Below, piece after piece: positions 1 through 13,480 of a stretch of 64,000 nucleotides of DNA. Numbering within the stretch: the stretch's first letter is position 1; every line of letters begins with the position of its first letter. The notes below the pieces were generated by a model. That model was given only the letters and a program-made list of their open reading frames with translations. It made no database searches and was not told the DNA's origin. The translations under genes and the position numbers were made by a program. Source of the stretch: Zonotrichia leucophrys gambelii (lineage: Eukaryota; Chordata; Aves; Passeriformes; Passerellidae); assembly GCF_028769735.1 (NCBI RefSeq), contig NC_088176.1, positions 20,087,501-20,151,500 of the forward strand, written 5' to 3'.

Positions 1-3000
1 AGACAACGCACATACCCTTTAAATAGGGACTCCCAGGAGTGCTGCAATGTTAAGCACAAAGGATTAAGCAGCTTCTGGCTTAGTCCAGCACAGAACACAT
101 GAAATTTAGAAAGCACAGCTTCCTAAACTCGTGTCTTATATTCTTTGTACGTGGTTCATCTTTTTTCTTCCACCACAGAGAAAAAATGCCCAGCCTACAA
201 TGATGTGTGCCACTCCCTAAGCAAAGCACCTCAGGGAACAGCACTGGAGCACAGAGAAGCTTTGGGGAAAGGTTTCAGGCAAGAGACAACAGGAGCTTTA
301 GGGGTTCTTCCACTCCAGCACACACAGCAGGACACAGGAAACTAACTGGGTCTCAGGATGATAACATTTATGTAAGCATTTGGTTTCTGGCTTTTAATTA
401 TGGGTGCCATACTTTAATAAGAGTGTGGCTATGCCATGCAGCACCCCAGGGGGCAGGGGCAGAGTCCTATCCTGCCCTCCTGGGGAGATACCAAGGCTGT
501 TCAAAGATGAAAGCTCCAGGGATTGTGTGCTATGGCTACTTTTAGCACAAAATTTCCTGTAAGACATTTGGGACCACTCAGTGACTGACAGGCTGGGCAA
601 GCAAGACATAGTTGGTAACAAGAAACTTGCACACGAGCCTATTTCCATTTTGTATTCTCTAGATTTTTTTAAACTTCTTCTTTTTAAAAAAGTAACATTT
701 CTATTACTATTTAAATAAAATACGGCTTTTCTGATGTTAAAATCCTGTCAGTCTTTTGGGAATTCACCACAGCAGAAGGGCTAGGCACATCCATCTCAAA
801 CACTGTGGAGGACTCCATATCCTGCCATGGCAATCCAAAATGGTCCCTAAGGCTTGCCTCTTCCTGCAGCCTCCTGTACAGGTTACACAGCCACCACTCC
901 CTACACTGGGATCCCCTAGAGCTGGTCACAGGACAGGATCTTCACCTTCCAGTTGCAAAGCAGTCACATGTTGCCCACACCTTCTCTTGCCAAATTCTGT
1001 TAGCGCCAGAGCAGCTGATATTGCTCCAGGCTCGCATCTACAGGCATTGTAAGGCTGTACAATAGAACTTGTTTTCCCCAGAATTCCCCAGACAATATGC
1101 TGGCAACATAAGAAGCTGCTGAAGAGATGCAACTGTTGCATTAGCAACTTGGGGCAGAAAACAATTCAGATCCAGAGCACCAGCAAGGCAACAAAAGGAC
1201 AAAACCAAACACTGTCCTGTTTAGAAGTCCTCTCCCATTAGAATAACTGGGCTTCAAGGAACAATCACCTGACATCTGGGAAAGCAACATCTGTAACAGC
1301 TATCCTTATCAAGGGTTACCACACCACAATGGTATTTTCAGTTATGTTATTACACCAAGATAAATACTGTTTTGAGAAATAATTTACAAAATCTTCCTTC
1401 AATACTAGACAAAAGCATTCAGAAACACTGTTACTATAATTATTATCCCTTGCTTAACCAGCATTACAAGTCTCATACAACACTTCCTTATACACACACC
1501 TGTAAGGGAAACAGGAAAAAATAAGAATATTTTATCCAGATTAAGAGTCTATGCATCCTTCCTCTGTAATTAAGAAAATAAAATAAATCATGCACACGTG
1601 TGCATGCACACGTGCCAGTAAGTGGATGATCTGGAAAAATCTTACATTTCTCATCCATCAGAACTGAGCTCACTCAATTTGATGTTAAACTGCTCTGAAC
1701 TTGAGCAAACAGGTACAGTATTAGAGGCATTTTCTTTGCTAGACTAAAAGGAAATTTCTCCAGCTTTTTCAGTCACTTAAAAAGACCATTAATATGACTG
1801 TAATCTGGTAATCTGGTCTCACAGCTTACATCTGTGTCAACTTCTAGGAGAAGCATCAAGGGAACAATATCAGTTGGAACATGGTGGAGTTGAAAAACTG
1901 TCATACTGGTAAAACATCTTCCAAATGCATTTGTTTCAGCTCTCTTAATTTTCTTCTTGATTATATTTATGTCTACTCAGAGGGGCAGTACGAGTATAAA
2001 TTTCTCTAACACATTGCTTTGACTATATCCAACTATTCCCATGGTAAATCAGTTTCCCTGCACTCCCTTCTAAGGGTCCTCAAGTTTAGCAAAATGTTGA
2101 CTTCCACATTTCTAAGTGCATTATTAAATCCTGCCCCAAAAGTTTATGGTTCCAGTCTTCAACCAACCATTAGTTACATTATAAAGCAAGTGCTTCTGTT
2201 TTCTCTCCCTCAGAGAAGATGGAAACATACCAAAAACATCTACAAAACTATCTGGTTATCCTCCAAATCACTCCTTTCCTGCCAAGCACACAGAGAAGCT
2301 CAGCAGCAAAGCAGCAGGTGTGCCAAAACCATTGTTCAACCTGACAGCCACCACAGTCTGCTTCCTTCACTCCTCAGGCTGTTTGTCATGTTTCTCTGGC
2401 CTTAAACAGACAACTCTTTAACCTGGAATCATCCTGTTTGGGATTTTAAGATACCTAAAACTCTTGAGACCACTGTCATAACCTATAGGCATAACTACAT
2501 CATAAATTAACAACTTCAGAAAACACAAACTTCTGTATATCCACTGCAGCACTTCTCCATCAAAAAACCCCAAGAGGTTTCTGAACTGTCAGTTATAATA
2601 ATAGCAATGAAAAAGCCTACGGCTTCCCAACTCCCATGAAATACAGTGTTCTAGAAAGAGGATGTATAATCTCAAACAGCCTCTGAGAGGAACCTTATTA
2701 AATAACCAAATGAAGCCAAAATCTTGGGGCCACCAGAGTAGTGTGAAGAGGGCACTTATCCCTCCATGACTGCTCTGGGGCAGGCAGTTCACACTTGGGC
2801 TCACAGAAGCAAATTCAGCTCACAAGATTAGCACATTTGGAGAGATGGCAAGAGAGGAGGAGGGGGTTTGCTTTATTTCCTACTAGGTTAGTGACCTGAA
2901 TCAGCTTATCAAGAAGTTATAGTTAGGGCAAGGACATTGGGACTTCATCTTCCAGGTACGGATCAGATGAATCCTGCCTCTGAAGATTATAATCAATGTC

Positions 3001-4260
3001 TCTGTAATTCTTGTCTGTTTTGGGCTGCCTGAGAAGTCATTCCTTCAAAACAATCTGGAATGCATTAGAACAGGCAGAATGTTTATTATACTGAATGCCA
3101 AGTATGGGAACTGATACATAGATTATTCCCCCTCCTTCACCCTCTCTGATGACAAAGTCTAGAACTGGACTTATAATTTTGTGGAATTAGAACTTCTGCT
3201 TAGTGTAACCAAATATATCAAAATACTGTGAGGGCTTTTGTTTCTTTTTTTACAATCTAGAAATTTAAACAAATACATACTTTTTGCTAAGCTGAACTGC
3301 AAAAAGTATGAAACAGTAGTGACAGACTTCAAACAATCACAAAACTATTACTATTTTTGGAAACAAGACACTCGATAGAAGGCAGGGGATCAGGAAAACA
3401 GATAAAGCAAGTTTACTTTTACAAATCAGTACATTAAAATAATAGAAAAGCTCATATGTTTAGTACCTCATTTCATTAGCAACTTTCTTACACAGGATCC
3501 AACAAGTAGAGGGAAGGAAAACCACATCTAACTTATCAAAAAAGCAGTCTGGAGCGCTTCTGACTAAGTAATTCTTAAACTGTACAATAAGTGGGATGGG
3601 AAATGAACTGCCAACATCCTTTCCAGCTGTAACAATTGATATGGTGAGAAGAGATTCTGATGGGTTTTATCTTCAAATTTATCATGGATACCATTAGAAA
3701 AGTTATGGTATGGTAGACCAGAGGCAGCTTATGCCTTAGAAAGTACTTTTCACAGAGATAGAAAATCATAAACAAAGTGTACACATGAAACACCACTAGC
3801 TAGCAGGACTGGAACACTGAAAAGCAAACTATTAACTAAGTGAAGCAATACTCTTTCTTTGTATCTTAGAAACAAAAGTCAGCCACACTGAAAAGCAGAA
3901 TTTTCTATCTTTCGGTACCATATGTAGGAGAGAATTCCTATGACAACCTGAATTCAATCAAAACAGTCACAACACAGTGGTGGTGATGCTGAATTAAAAA
4001 TCAGAAAGACCTACCTTCAGAAGCTGCTTTCTGTTTATTGTGTGGACTCCACACTGGTATCACAACAGAAGCCGGACATCAGAGTGAGTTAGGAAAACTG
4101 AGGACTCACTGTGACAGTAACTGCTCTGATTAATACTTGCACAGAAAAATTATTTAAGGGAGCAGGAAAGAGCTAGAATAGCATGGGAGGGGATAACCTG
4201 CTGTTTCAAACAATAGGAAGCTGTTAAAACAAAAAAACAAGGGCCTCCCTAAGCACAGGA
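1..4260. other. Non-coding AT-rich sequence, no gene seen
   Basis: Only short ORFs without recognisable homology, the longest being 128 codons at 2019-2405 on the plus strand. No splice-supported exon or clear repeat was found. If USP54 starts at 34.4 kb and runs to lower coordinates, this is its 5' intronic sequence. Confidence 0.6.
1591..1604. repeat. 14-bp palindrome with CACGTG core
   Basis: TGCACACGTGTGCA is a perfect palindrome, followed by a second CACACGTG copy. It is probably a diverged purine-pyrimidine alternating tract; the E-box core may be incidental. Confidence 0.7.
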
Positions 4261-4398
4261 AAGTCTCATTTGAAAAGCATTGCCCCCGCTGCCACCTACC
4301 AGGCAGGCAGCTCTGACAACAGAGATAAGGCCAGAGGCCCAGCCCTGCTCTCTCCCCTGGACACAGGGCCAGGCAAGGAGGAGTTTTCTAAACCCTTT

Positions 4399-4406
4399 TA
4401 TAAAAG
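4399..4406 (+). promoter_or_regulatory. TATA-box-like TATAAAAG
   Basis: A consensus TATAAAAG sits in a 12-base palindrome (CTTTTATAAAAG, 4395-4406) within a locally GC-richer stretch (4270-4520). It precedes a 149-codon ORF starting at 4619. No splice or expression evidence is available, so promoter function is only possible. Confidence 0.25.
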
Positions 4407-4618
4407 AGACCCGACTGGGGGCAGAGGAGAGGGAGATAGGGCTGCAAGGGATGACTTCATTTTACAGCAGCAGCCTGCCTGTGCAAGGCAGGGCTCCCCT
4501 CAGTGTGACAAGTGAACTGGAGAGGCTCCTGCAGACTCTGCAGTTAAATGTCAAGGATTGTTTTCTTGTAGAAGAAATTGATAACCAGGAGCAACATGTC
4601 ACCATTTAACAGAAAAAA

Positions 4619-5068
4619 ATGGAAAGGACTCGAAAGATAGATTCAGTTTTGGTCCCTCAGTTTACAGCCCTGCAGTTGCAATACAAACTTAAGAGCAGTT
4701 TTTCAAAGAACAATTACTGCAGGACACTTCCTGGAACCATCCCCAAAGCCAGTGATACAGATCACGGAAAAAAGAAATTTGTTCAGAAAAAACGGCTTCC
4801 TATGCCCAAAACCTCCCATAAGCTCAGCATTAGCATTACTACACAATTATTCCCAGACACTCCTACACTACAGCTCCAGGACAGGGCTGCCATCTGCATT
4901 CAGCATCAATTTGTTCTTCTAACACAGTCACGTTTCGAGCACAGACAGGGAGACTTACTGTACATCCAAGACCAAAATAGTTGTAGAGAAAACTTTGGTT
5001 ATGTTACAAAAAAAACCCCAAAGCAATGCACACCATTGTCTTGCTGCCCCAGCACAATATACTGCTAA
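4619..5068 (+). other. 149-codon ORF of unknown status
   Basis: The ORF starts MERTRKIDSVLVPQFTALQ and ends CCPSTIYC. It is Lys/Gln/Ser/Thr-rich with no domain, signal peptide or membrane segment that I recognise. It is longer than most chance ORFs in this AT-rich window and lies 210 bases downstream of a TATA-like motif. With no homology I recognise, it is most likely a chance ORF or lineage-specific transcript. Confidence 0.12.
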
Positions 5069-6062
5069 CAGAATCAGATTGAAACATAATAATGCTTTGG
5101 ACATACAAGGAATTGAAGACACTATCCCTACTGGGACCATTTACCTAACAGAAACAAACAATGCAAAAAGGAAGCATTTGGAATATAATTAAATTGGTTT
5201 GCCTTAAGAACAATTTAGTCTTGCAGGATAGAAGGGGCTGAGCCAAGTTTTAACTATGTCTTTCCATAATGATAGACTTTTGGAGGGACAAAAATAGGAG
5301 AACAAGAAAGGAAAAAATACAGCAAAAGCACAATACTCCAAGCACTTTTACCTCATGATGCTTCTACACAACTTTGTTTTTAAGATTCAGTGTAAGCAAA
5401 TTTCAAATAAAGTAATTTTTTAAAGTGCACTGACAGTGCCATAATTGTGAACAAAAACCAGTCCAATGTTCAGTAATCATGCTGGGCTCCAAACCTCCTC
5501 CACAGCTGTGCGTGGTTAAAACAGCATGTTAAGTCTGTAGCACTCTTCCCTCAAACAGCTTGTTTCAAGGAAGCCAAATCACTTAAAAACACAGTTTGCA
5601 ACACCAACACAGACTTTTGCCAGGCAAAAGCAATATGCCAAATACAGAAAGAGTGACCAAGTCTTCCAGGTGTCTCACCCTATTTCTTGGATCTGCATGT
5701 TTACTCTCAAATATCTGTAGAATTTTACCAAGAGTACAGTGGCATTATTTCCACAAAACAACAACCCAAGGTTGGTAAGCACTCTTGCAGAGAAAACACT
5801 GGCGTCTACACTCCTTTAGTCCTCCTCCTTCCAAGGCACAAAGCATTTGCCTTTCCTCCTCAGACACAAAGAGCACATGCATCCCCCATGACTCCACTGA
5901 CTTCCTTGATGAGGTGATGCTGGCCAATGCTCACAAAAGGGGAAAAGCATCTAAATCACTTACATCAAGAGTTTTGTGGTATTGATGTTTGCAAATTCCT
6001 ATTTGCTTCTGCCTTAGTTTCCATAATTTTGGAACTCAATTTCAGCTTTTTGATAAAGTGCT

Positions 6063-6308
6063 TCAGGAGTCCACACATACCTGAGTAACTGCAAGGAATA
6101 TGGATCCAATGGCAATTGGATCCAACTGGACATTTTCAAACACCTGTTTTGACATCATTTTGCACAGTCCCTCAGCATGTGGATAGTGGAGACTACCAGT
6201 TACCTGTCTAAACAATAACCAGTTCTTCAACACTTCAGTGCTTGATGAAAGCATGAAAATTATTTCTAAATGCTCTCTTGAAAGCAAGATCAGTTCTGCT
6301 TCCATCAC
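6063..6308 (-). other. Putative unassigned coding exon (about 80 codons)
   Basis: The minus strand shows TTTTAATTATAG followed by an open frame reading VMEAELILLSREHLE, then LLFRQVTGSLHYPHAEGLC, then LDPIAIGSIFLAVTQ, and a good donor CAG/GTATGTG (GT at 6081-6080). The composition is protein-like, with alternating helical hydrophobics, His, Tyr, Trp and Cys. The acceptor is weak in pyrimidines, and a second donor-like CAG/GTAACT lies inside. I do not recognise the family; it is not part of USP54, MYOZ1 or the other 10q22-region proteins I could recall. No matching exon was found nearby. It could be an exon of a nested or unexpected gene, a retained fragment, or chance. Confidence 0.3.
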
Positions 6309-6339
6309 ACCTATAATTAAAACTTTTTAGAATCATACA

Positions 6340-9300
6340 GCAGCAAAGGACAATAGTGTTTTACTACTGAAACAAATCCCTCTGCATTTGACAGAAAATA
6401 TGAGTTCACTCTGTGCCGATGAGGGTCTGACAGTTCAAACAGCGAGCAGGGCCCCGTGCCTTGAGCAGAAGCAGGGGGACAGGTCCCCAGCTGAGGAACA
6501 ACAGTGCTACTGCACTCGCAAAAGAAAACTTGGCCAAACATACCAGCTAAGAATCTGACTCACTGCCACCAAACTATGACAGAACTCAGAGCAATTACCA
6601 CACTTCTGCACAGAACAGGAAGAAAGGGGTGGGGGGGTGGAAATCATTTCAACTCTTCTAACATTTCATCTAAATTAGTACAGCACAGCAACCCTCAAAC
6701 TGTTCTGGTCAAGTACTGCAGCCCTCAGGGCAACTGGGAGAGCAATGGTAGCAATTATACAGCCATCCACACAGCTACCTCAGCAATGAGGCAGGAAAGC
6801 CAGGCAGACTAAACCAACAGAGACGAGCCCGAAATCTCTGCCTTCCTTGCTTTTTTGCTTTGGTTCAGACACAGCAATATGAAGCAAATGTATTTGCAAA
6901 TAACCCCATCTGTTAGAAGCATGCATGCCAACAGCATACCTTCACAGCTGGCAAGACAAAGAGAGATAGCCAAGAAAAACTACAAAAACAAAAGTTAAAA
7001 AAAACCCTGAAGAAACAAAGTATAGATGACAGAGCTGAAATAACCATTCTCTTACGACTGAAAAGAGTTATTTTCCAAATGTCTGCAGAGTCACATGATT
7101 TTGGCTTCCTTCTGCTTTTGCATATCTTTTAGCTTCCTACCTAGCAAAGGCTATGCTAGCCCTTCCCTTCACCTTCACATAATTATCCACTACAGCACTC
7201 CCACTCATCGAGCTGTAAATGTCAGCACACTTAGTACAGTTTAAATACCCTAAGTTTGTCTACATGGAGAAGTTTGTCAGGAATAAATGCTACATGGTAA
7301 AGATGAAGTTTCTTGACTGGCAACAAAGAAGCTGGTTGCAGAAGATCCTGCCAGACTTCCACAGATCAATTCTTACTATTCTCATCTGATGCTCTGTTCT
7401 GCAAGTGGCAGTCAGTGTAGGACCACATTACAAATCATGAAAATAATGTAGGTTGAAAATAACCAGAAGATAGAAGTATGAAGTTGGGCTACTTTTAAAA
7501 TTTCAGTTATTCAAAATACAGAGTAGTCCTGCAGTATGCACTTTTAAGTGGCACAACATAGACCAGCAAACTACAGAGCAGAGAAACAGTAATTACAGCA
7601 GCTTCTTTATGAGCTTTGCCACCAAAGTCAAGACACCATGCAGATGTACTAGTCACTAATTTCTAGCACAGGTAGCTTACAGTATGCTTTATGATACAGC
7701 TGTGCCAAGCTGACAGCTGCTACCAGGGTGGGTCTGTTCACCATCACATGCCCCTTCCACTCCCCTTATGCTAACAGTGGTAAGTTTGCAAAATGACGTA
7801 TAACAAACAGGACAGCAAAAAACAGTTGGCAAAAAACAACTCTACCAATGGAAATTTTATTTTTTCATTAGCTTTCTCACTCAAAAGCAGGAAAGTAGGC
7901 CGAGTGAACAATGCTTCTTGACAGTGGCCTGTAGTTAGATCCTCCTACCCAGCTACCAAAGCTGCCCCTCCATCTGCAGTCAGAAGGCTGAGCAGCAGCC
8001 GGAGCACAGACGGAAGGCGCAGTTTTGCTGCACTGAGGAAACAGCAGACTGTGTCACTCTGTGTACTTTCCCCAGCCTCACGCTCCCACTGCTTCCAAGA
8101 ACTGCACTGAGCTGTGAGCCACTTCCAAGAGCCACTTCCACTGAGAGCTGAACAAGGAGAGAGCAGGAGCACCCACTCCAGACCCAGCCACCTGCCCTGC
8201 CCTGTCCTTAAGCAGCCACAGTAAAGCTGCACTCCAGGAGACATCAGTTCAAAACAACTGGTGCAAATTAACCCCCCTGGTTAACCTTTTCTAGCCTCCT
8301 TCATTTAAGTAAGTACGTTCTTCTGGGACTCAAGTTTGAACTTGGAGAATGCATCCCCCCCCGGACTTTCAAGAAGTCTGAAAACAGATGTTTGCCCTCT
8401 TCACTGAAAATCTCTGAGGTCAAAAAAGTTAATTCTGTGGCTAGAAAGCAATGACCATCTATAATTTCTTTTTTAGGGTATGAGGAGGGTGAAGAAAGAT
8501 AAACTCATGTTGCCACATCAGCAGGGCAATTTTCAAGAGGATGGAAAAAACCCAAAAAAATCTAACAACAGTCTTAACAAACTTTAGGGCAATGTGCTCA
8601 AACATATTGGGCAAATACATATGCTGTACTCAGCTGACCTTTTCCACATGGCAAGACAACTGTTTAAATAAGGTCTGGGGAGTGGGGAGGCACAGCAAAA
8701 TCTTGCTTTTACTTCATCAGCATAGCCTTAGAATCAAATGGACTCATATTGAAAAAAAAAAATCCATTCTGTTTTGTCTTACCAACCCAGTTACTTGGTT
8801 TTTTATTAAAGTCAGGTAACCCAGAGCTATTCAAATAGCTTCTAAATTATAAGATGAACAAAAATCTTTTTTTGCCTTTTCTCATGTAAAAGAATAACCA
8901 AACCAAGCTGTTGTAATAGCTACCAAAAGAGAGTCAGAAATATTTTTCAATACTCAGACACTGACTAAAGTGAGGACAGAGCTTTTATGCCCCCATTTTC
9001 CTTCAGCCTCCCAACTGCTCATTCTCATCCTTGTGCAACCCTTCAACACAGCAACACAACAACCTGGTCAGGGTAAACAGCAGCCAGGTGGAAAGACAGG
9101 CCAGGGTGGTTTGAAGTCAGATCTGTTCCTCAGTGTTCCCTATATAGCCTCCACAAGTATTTTGTGTGGAGCAACTTGGGGTGCTAGAAACAGTTAAATT
9201 AGTTTAGACTACATCTGCTCAAATAAAATCTAAACTAGTTCAAAAACAAGCTTGATAGCATCAAAGTGGAAACAATTCCTTCATAGGTGATGGCCAGTCA

Positions 9301-12300
9301 TCGCTATCAGGAGTACTATTGTCATAATTCCATTACAGCCTTATACTTGACAAATGAATCTCGCTCATTTATAATCTTAAGAGTATAAAGTTGGTATATA
9401 CCCTCAATATTTTCCCCTTAATTGATAAAAGATATTTTATTTCTTATGTTTGTGTGCTAGAAGGCAGAGTGCTCCTCATCGAAACTAGTTTTTCTTTTGG
9501 CAGATGACTCAAAAACCAAAAAATAAATACTGGGAGAAAAACAAAGTGCTAATACCCTCAGCACATTACTATGAACATATCCTGCTAGCAATTTGACTTT
9601 CTACATCTAGGAACTCTTAAGAGTGACTCAAACTAGTTTTACCTGTAGCACTGGGAAGTCTCTAAGACTACAAAAGCCAGGGTTTACAAGTTACCAAAGA
9701 CAAGCAAGAATCTAAATACCACTCTTTACCACAGAGGTTAACACCACAAATACCACAAATTACTGCACTTCTTGTTTCTACTACCCTCCCAAAACCACCA
9801 CAAAAATAAGAAAAGCAATTCTATTGCGTACTTCCTTCCAGTGACTGCCAAACACAGCGCAATGCATTTAATCCATCCTGCTTTTTGTAACTTCCACCTC
9901 AGTAAGTGCACCCAAGCCAAAGAATGTTTTATAAATATCCTATCAAAAAGAGAGGGCAAAAGGTCTTCTTGACTGCAAGTAAGACACCAGGTTATAGATG
10001 CCTGTTAATCAAGCAAAGCACTAAATTAAATTTCTTGGTCAAAGCATGAGCACATTCTTTGAGTGACTGTGATGCCATGCTGTGTTGAAAGCCAAAGACA
10101 AGTCGCCTGTCACCTCTGCAGCTGGGAAAGACACACATACACAGAGTTTAATGCCTTGAGATGCATGGTACAAAATCATTTCCTGTGGTTTAAATATGAT
10201 CACACGTTATTGAGGAATTAATTTATAGTTTGATTAAGTCAGGAAACAACTTTTCCTACATAAAGCACACATATGGCACAGAACCAGCATAACTGGAGTG
10301 ATAAATCTGTATCCATTTTTCCTACACTAGTCAAGAACTTACATAATTTTGTGACCCTAAATTACAGCACACAACCTGTAAACCTTGAATCTTAGCAATG
10401 TTTTGGTACCTGACAAAAGGCTTGCAAGAAATCTTGAGAAAGGAAATTGTGCAAGTTGGTTTGACATGCCTGCATCAAATAAAACCAGTGCTTTTCAGCC
10501 TCTTATCTGACATAAAAAGGAGATGACAGGTTGAAGGTGTAAGATTCACTTTGGAAAATATCTTGCATCATTGTGAAACCCAAATGAAAGTAAGCCTGGC
10601 TGTTTGACTTTATTTTTGTATCACTTAATTTAACAGAAAAAACAAGATCACAAAGCCATAGTAATAGAGAAGGTAATGAGACTCATAAAATATTCTCTTC
10701 CACAATTCCACATTCTGCATTAATTATTTTCTGTTCTGTTTTATTTTTGTCCTATGACTGAACCTTGGCAGACTGATATGCAGTCAGGATGTACATATAT
10801 AGCATGGAACTCCCAAGAGCATTTAAATCCATGCTACAATACTGAAGAGTTGAAAATAAAAGTCAATGTCACACATGATTCCAGGAATCCTCCCAATCAC
10901 AATGGGGGAATTAGTATCCTAAACAAACTTTTATTTGCAATTCATAAAACTAAGTCCTCTATGAAAATGTGCCATTAGAAAGAAGAGGGGAAGTAAAAAC
11001 AATTCTTGAATCAGCTTTCTTTTCACCTTGAAATATTTTCTGATAATTTCATTAGAACAGCCATTACTTCTTAAAATTTTATGGACCTACAAAAGCTGTT
11101 GCAGATGCTTACATTTCAGTGACTTTTTCAACAGTATACACAATCACATCTTATGATGACTATTGTTTATTTCACAGCCAGTGAAATTAAACTGGCTTAA
11201 GATGCTAAATACAAACAAGAAGGGGAAGAAATAGGTGATGACATCGAGAGGAAACTGTAAGCCACTTGCCAAAAATCTATGGAAAGTCACATCTGTCACA
11301 GTAATAGGTGCTGTAATGAAAAAATATACTTAAAAGTTAAAGAGATTTTAAGGTAGAAAAGTAATTGACTGGATTTCACCCTGTGGACTAATCCTGCTAT
11401 GCCCTGGATTACCTACTTGCTCACCTCAGCCTGGTGTCCCATGGTTGGAATGTCTCCCTGGACTACAAACCTGCTTCTGACACAACACCCATACTGTCTG
11501 CATAAATATGGGAGAAGAAAAAGAAAAAGGAGTAGTAAACACTTGCAAAATGTGTCATTCACTCCCTTTCCCCTCCCCGAGGTGGAAGGCACAAGGATAC
11601 ATTAACAAGATACAGAGCAAGTATACACGAACAGACCTAAAGACTGCACTGGTCTTAAGGGATGCCAGATTAACATATCCATCCCTTTAAACAGCCCACT
11701 GTTAATATGTCATCTGGGATGATGCATTTTCCAGGACAAAGGCTGTTGGGGCTGATCTATCTATGCAGGATGCCCTCTACAAAGACCAATTCAGAATACC
11801 AAGCAGTATATAAACATCAGCAGCTAAATTTAGAGAGCAAAAACATCACCCATTGAATACTGATTAGACTGAAATGCGATCAAGACAATAGAAAAAAGAA
11901 ACCTGCAGAATGATGGCTTCAGAGGTGTGCATTCAAAAGCAAAAATAGCACATTTCTGAGCATATACATACATTCATACAAGTATTTTTGTTTATTTAAA
12001 CAAAGACCTACTCCAGAACCCTGCTCTGCAAGATTAGAAGAGACTAAATCGACTTTGGAATCTAATGCAAAAAATTATATGTGGTAGACATGGGCATTTC
12101 CAAATCAGGACTTCAAAGGAAACTCTTAGCCTACATTTTTAGCATAACAATGCCCAAGAGACTTTTCTCTAGTCTTAAGAACCAAGCCTGCTAAAGCCAT
12201 GTTTTACTTGGTCATATCCTTCTGCCACCCAGAAAATTACAGAGGTCCTCCTGCCAACTTTATCTTCACATGATGATTTCCCTGAGCAGGGATTTTTTTT

Positions 12301-13000
12301 ATTTTTTTCTGCCAATTTTAACTTATCTGGTGAAAAGTGAACCTATTAGCCAGAAATTAGAACTACAAATATAGAAGTCTGTTTACCATGAAGATTAAAT
12401 GAATGTTCAAAGAAAGATTTCAATGCCTCCCCTCACCTTACAAAGAAAAAAAAAAAACCCAACCAATAAAAAATACAAAAAGAAAAGCCCCAAAAAAAGC
12501 TACAAACAATCCCTTGCCTTTCTTCTCCAGAACCAGCAAACACAACTCCTGTGCATACAAATATTTAGGCGGTGTAAATTCCACATGGGCTTACACATTC
12601 CCACCTAGCTGGCAAAAGGTCTAGTCTCTTTTCATTCAGGGGGGATACAATCCTCCACTGGCAAGGGAGGAAGACATCTGACATCCCTCCTCTAGTCCAA
12701 ACCTTAGCGCTGGGATTTGCCTTAGTTTAGCCAAGCATAAAGAGTCAAATTTCACGCAGCACTTTCTATCAAGGACAGCAGGTACACAGCACAATTCATC
12801 ATCATGGAAAACACAATCAACTGAGGCACTGCCTGCTGTTCACTTACTACCTAAGCAACCGCTTCAACAAGTAAACACAAATAAAACATACAACACGATG
12901 GATGGCTGTATCACAGAAAAAACCCCAAAACATCAATTAAGTTTGCAAAGAATTAAACACGCTGCACACAGCACATTTTTCCCACCTAGCCTGCTGCAGG
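6340..13000. other. Non-coding AT-rich sequence, no gene seen
   Basis: Scattered short ORFs only. There are A- and T-rich tracts (for example near 8750, 12295 and 12445) but no recognised interspersed repeat, RNA gene or exon. Confidence 0.6.
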
Positions 13001-13029
13001 AGAAAACCTCTCACGTGCTCACAGGGCGG

Positions 13030-13480
13030 GCAGGCAGCGCCACACGCACCGAGCCGGCACCTGCTGCTGCTGCGGCCCCGCTCCCGCCGCCCCGGCTCGG
13101 CGGCCCCGCGCGCTCTCCGCCGCCCCGCGCACGTGCGCAGCCGCCGCCGCCCCGTCCCGCGGCGCGGGCAGCGCGAACGGGAGCCGCGGCCCCGCCCCAT
13201 GACGTCATCGCTCCGGCCGCGCACCTGATCCCCGGCAGGTCGCGCCTTAAAGGGGCCGCTGCGCCTCAGCCCGGCGGGGAGGGCGGGCAGCAGCCACGGC
13301 CGCGCTCCGGTAACAGCCCGCTTCCCCCGCGGGGCACGCCGGGCCGCCCCACGGCTTCCAGCGCCTCTCCGCCACCTCCCGGCACCGCCGAGACGCCCGG
13401 CAGCCGCGCCCTGCCCTCGCACGCCCGCAGCCCTCCTCCCCGGAAAGAACTCCCCAGGGTGCCGAGTATGGAAATCACCT
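13030..13480. promoter_or_regulatory. CpG-island promoter with perfect CRE and NRF1/E-box palindrome
   Basis: About 450 bases of dense GC and CpG carry TGACGTCA, a full CREB/ATF site, at 13200-13207. A GC box lies just before it, and the palindrome GCGCACGTGCGC (E-box core, NRF1-like) is at 13127-13138. CCTTAAAGG at 13245-13253 could act as a weak TATA-like element about 40 bases from the CRE. Direction is unresolved. The plus strand has a weak donor (CTCCG/GTAACA near 13310); the minus strand has donors at CCAG/GTGAGT (GT at 13502-13501) and near 13020. The long ORFs through the island are explained by its GC content. It may be an alternative promoter of the gene starting at 34.4 kb, or of a non-coding RNA. 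Confidence 0.7.

Noticed and set aside
2019..2405. 128-codon plus-strand ORF
   Set aside because: Ser/Leu/Gln-rich without homology or gene context; treated as chance.
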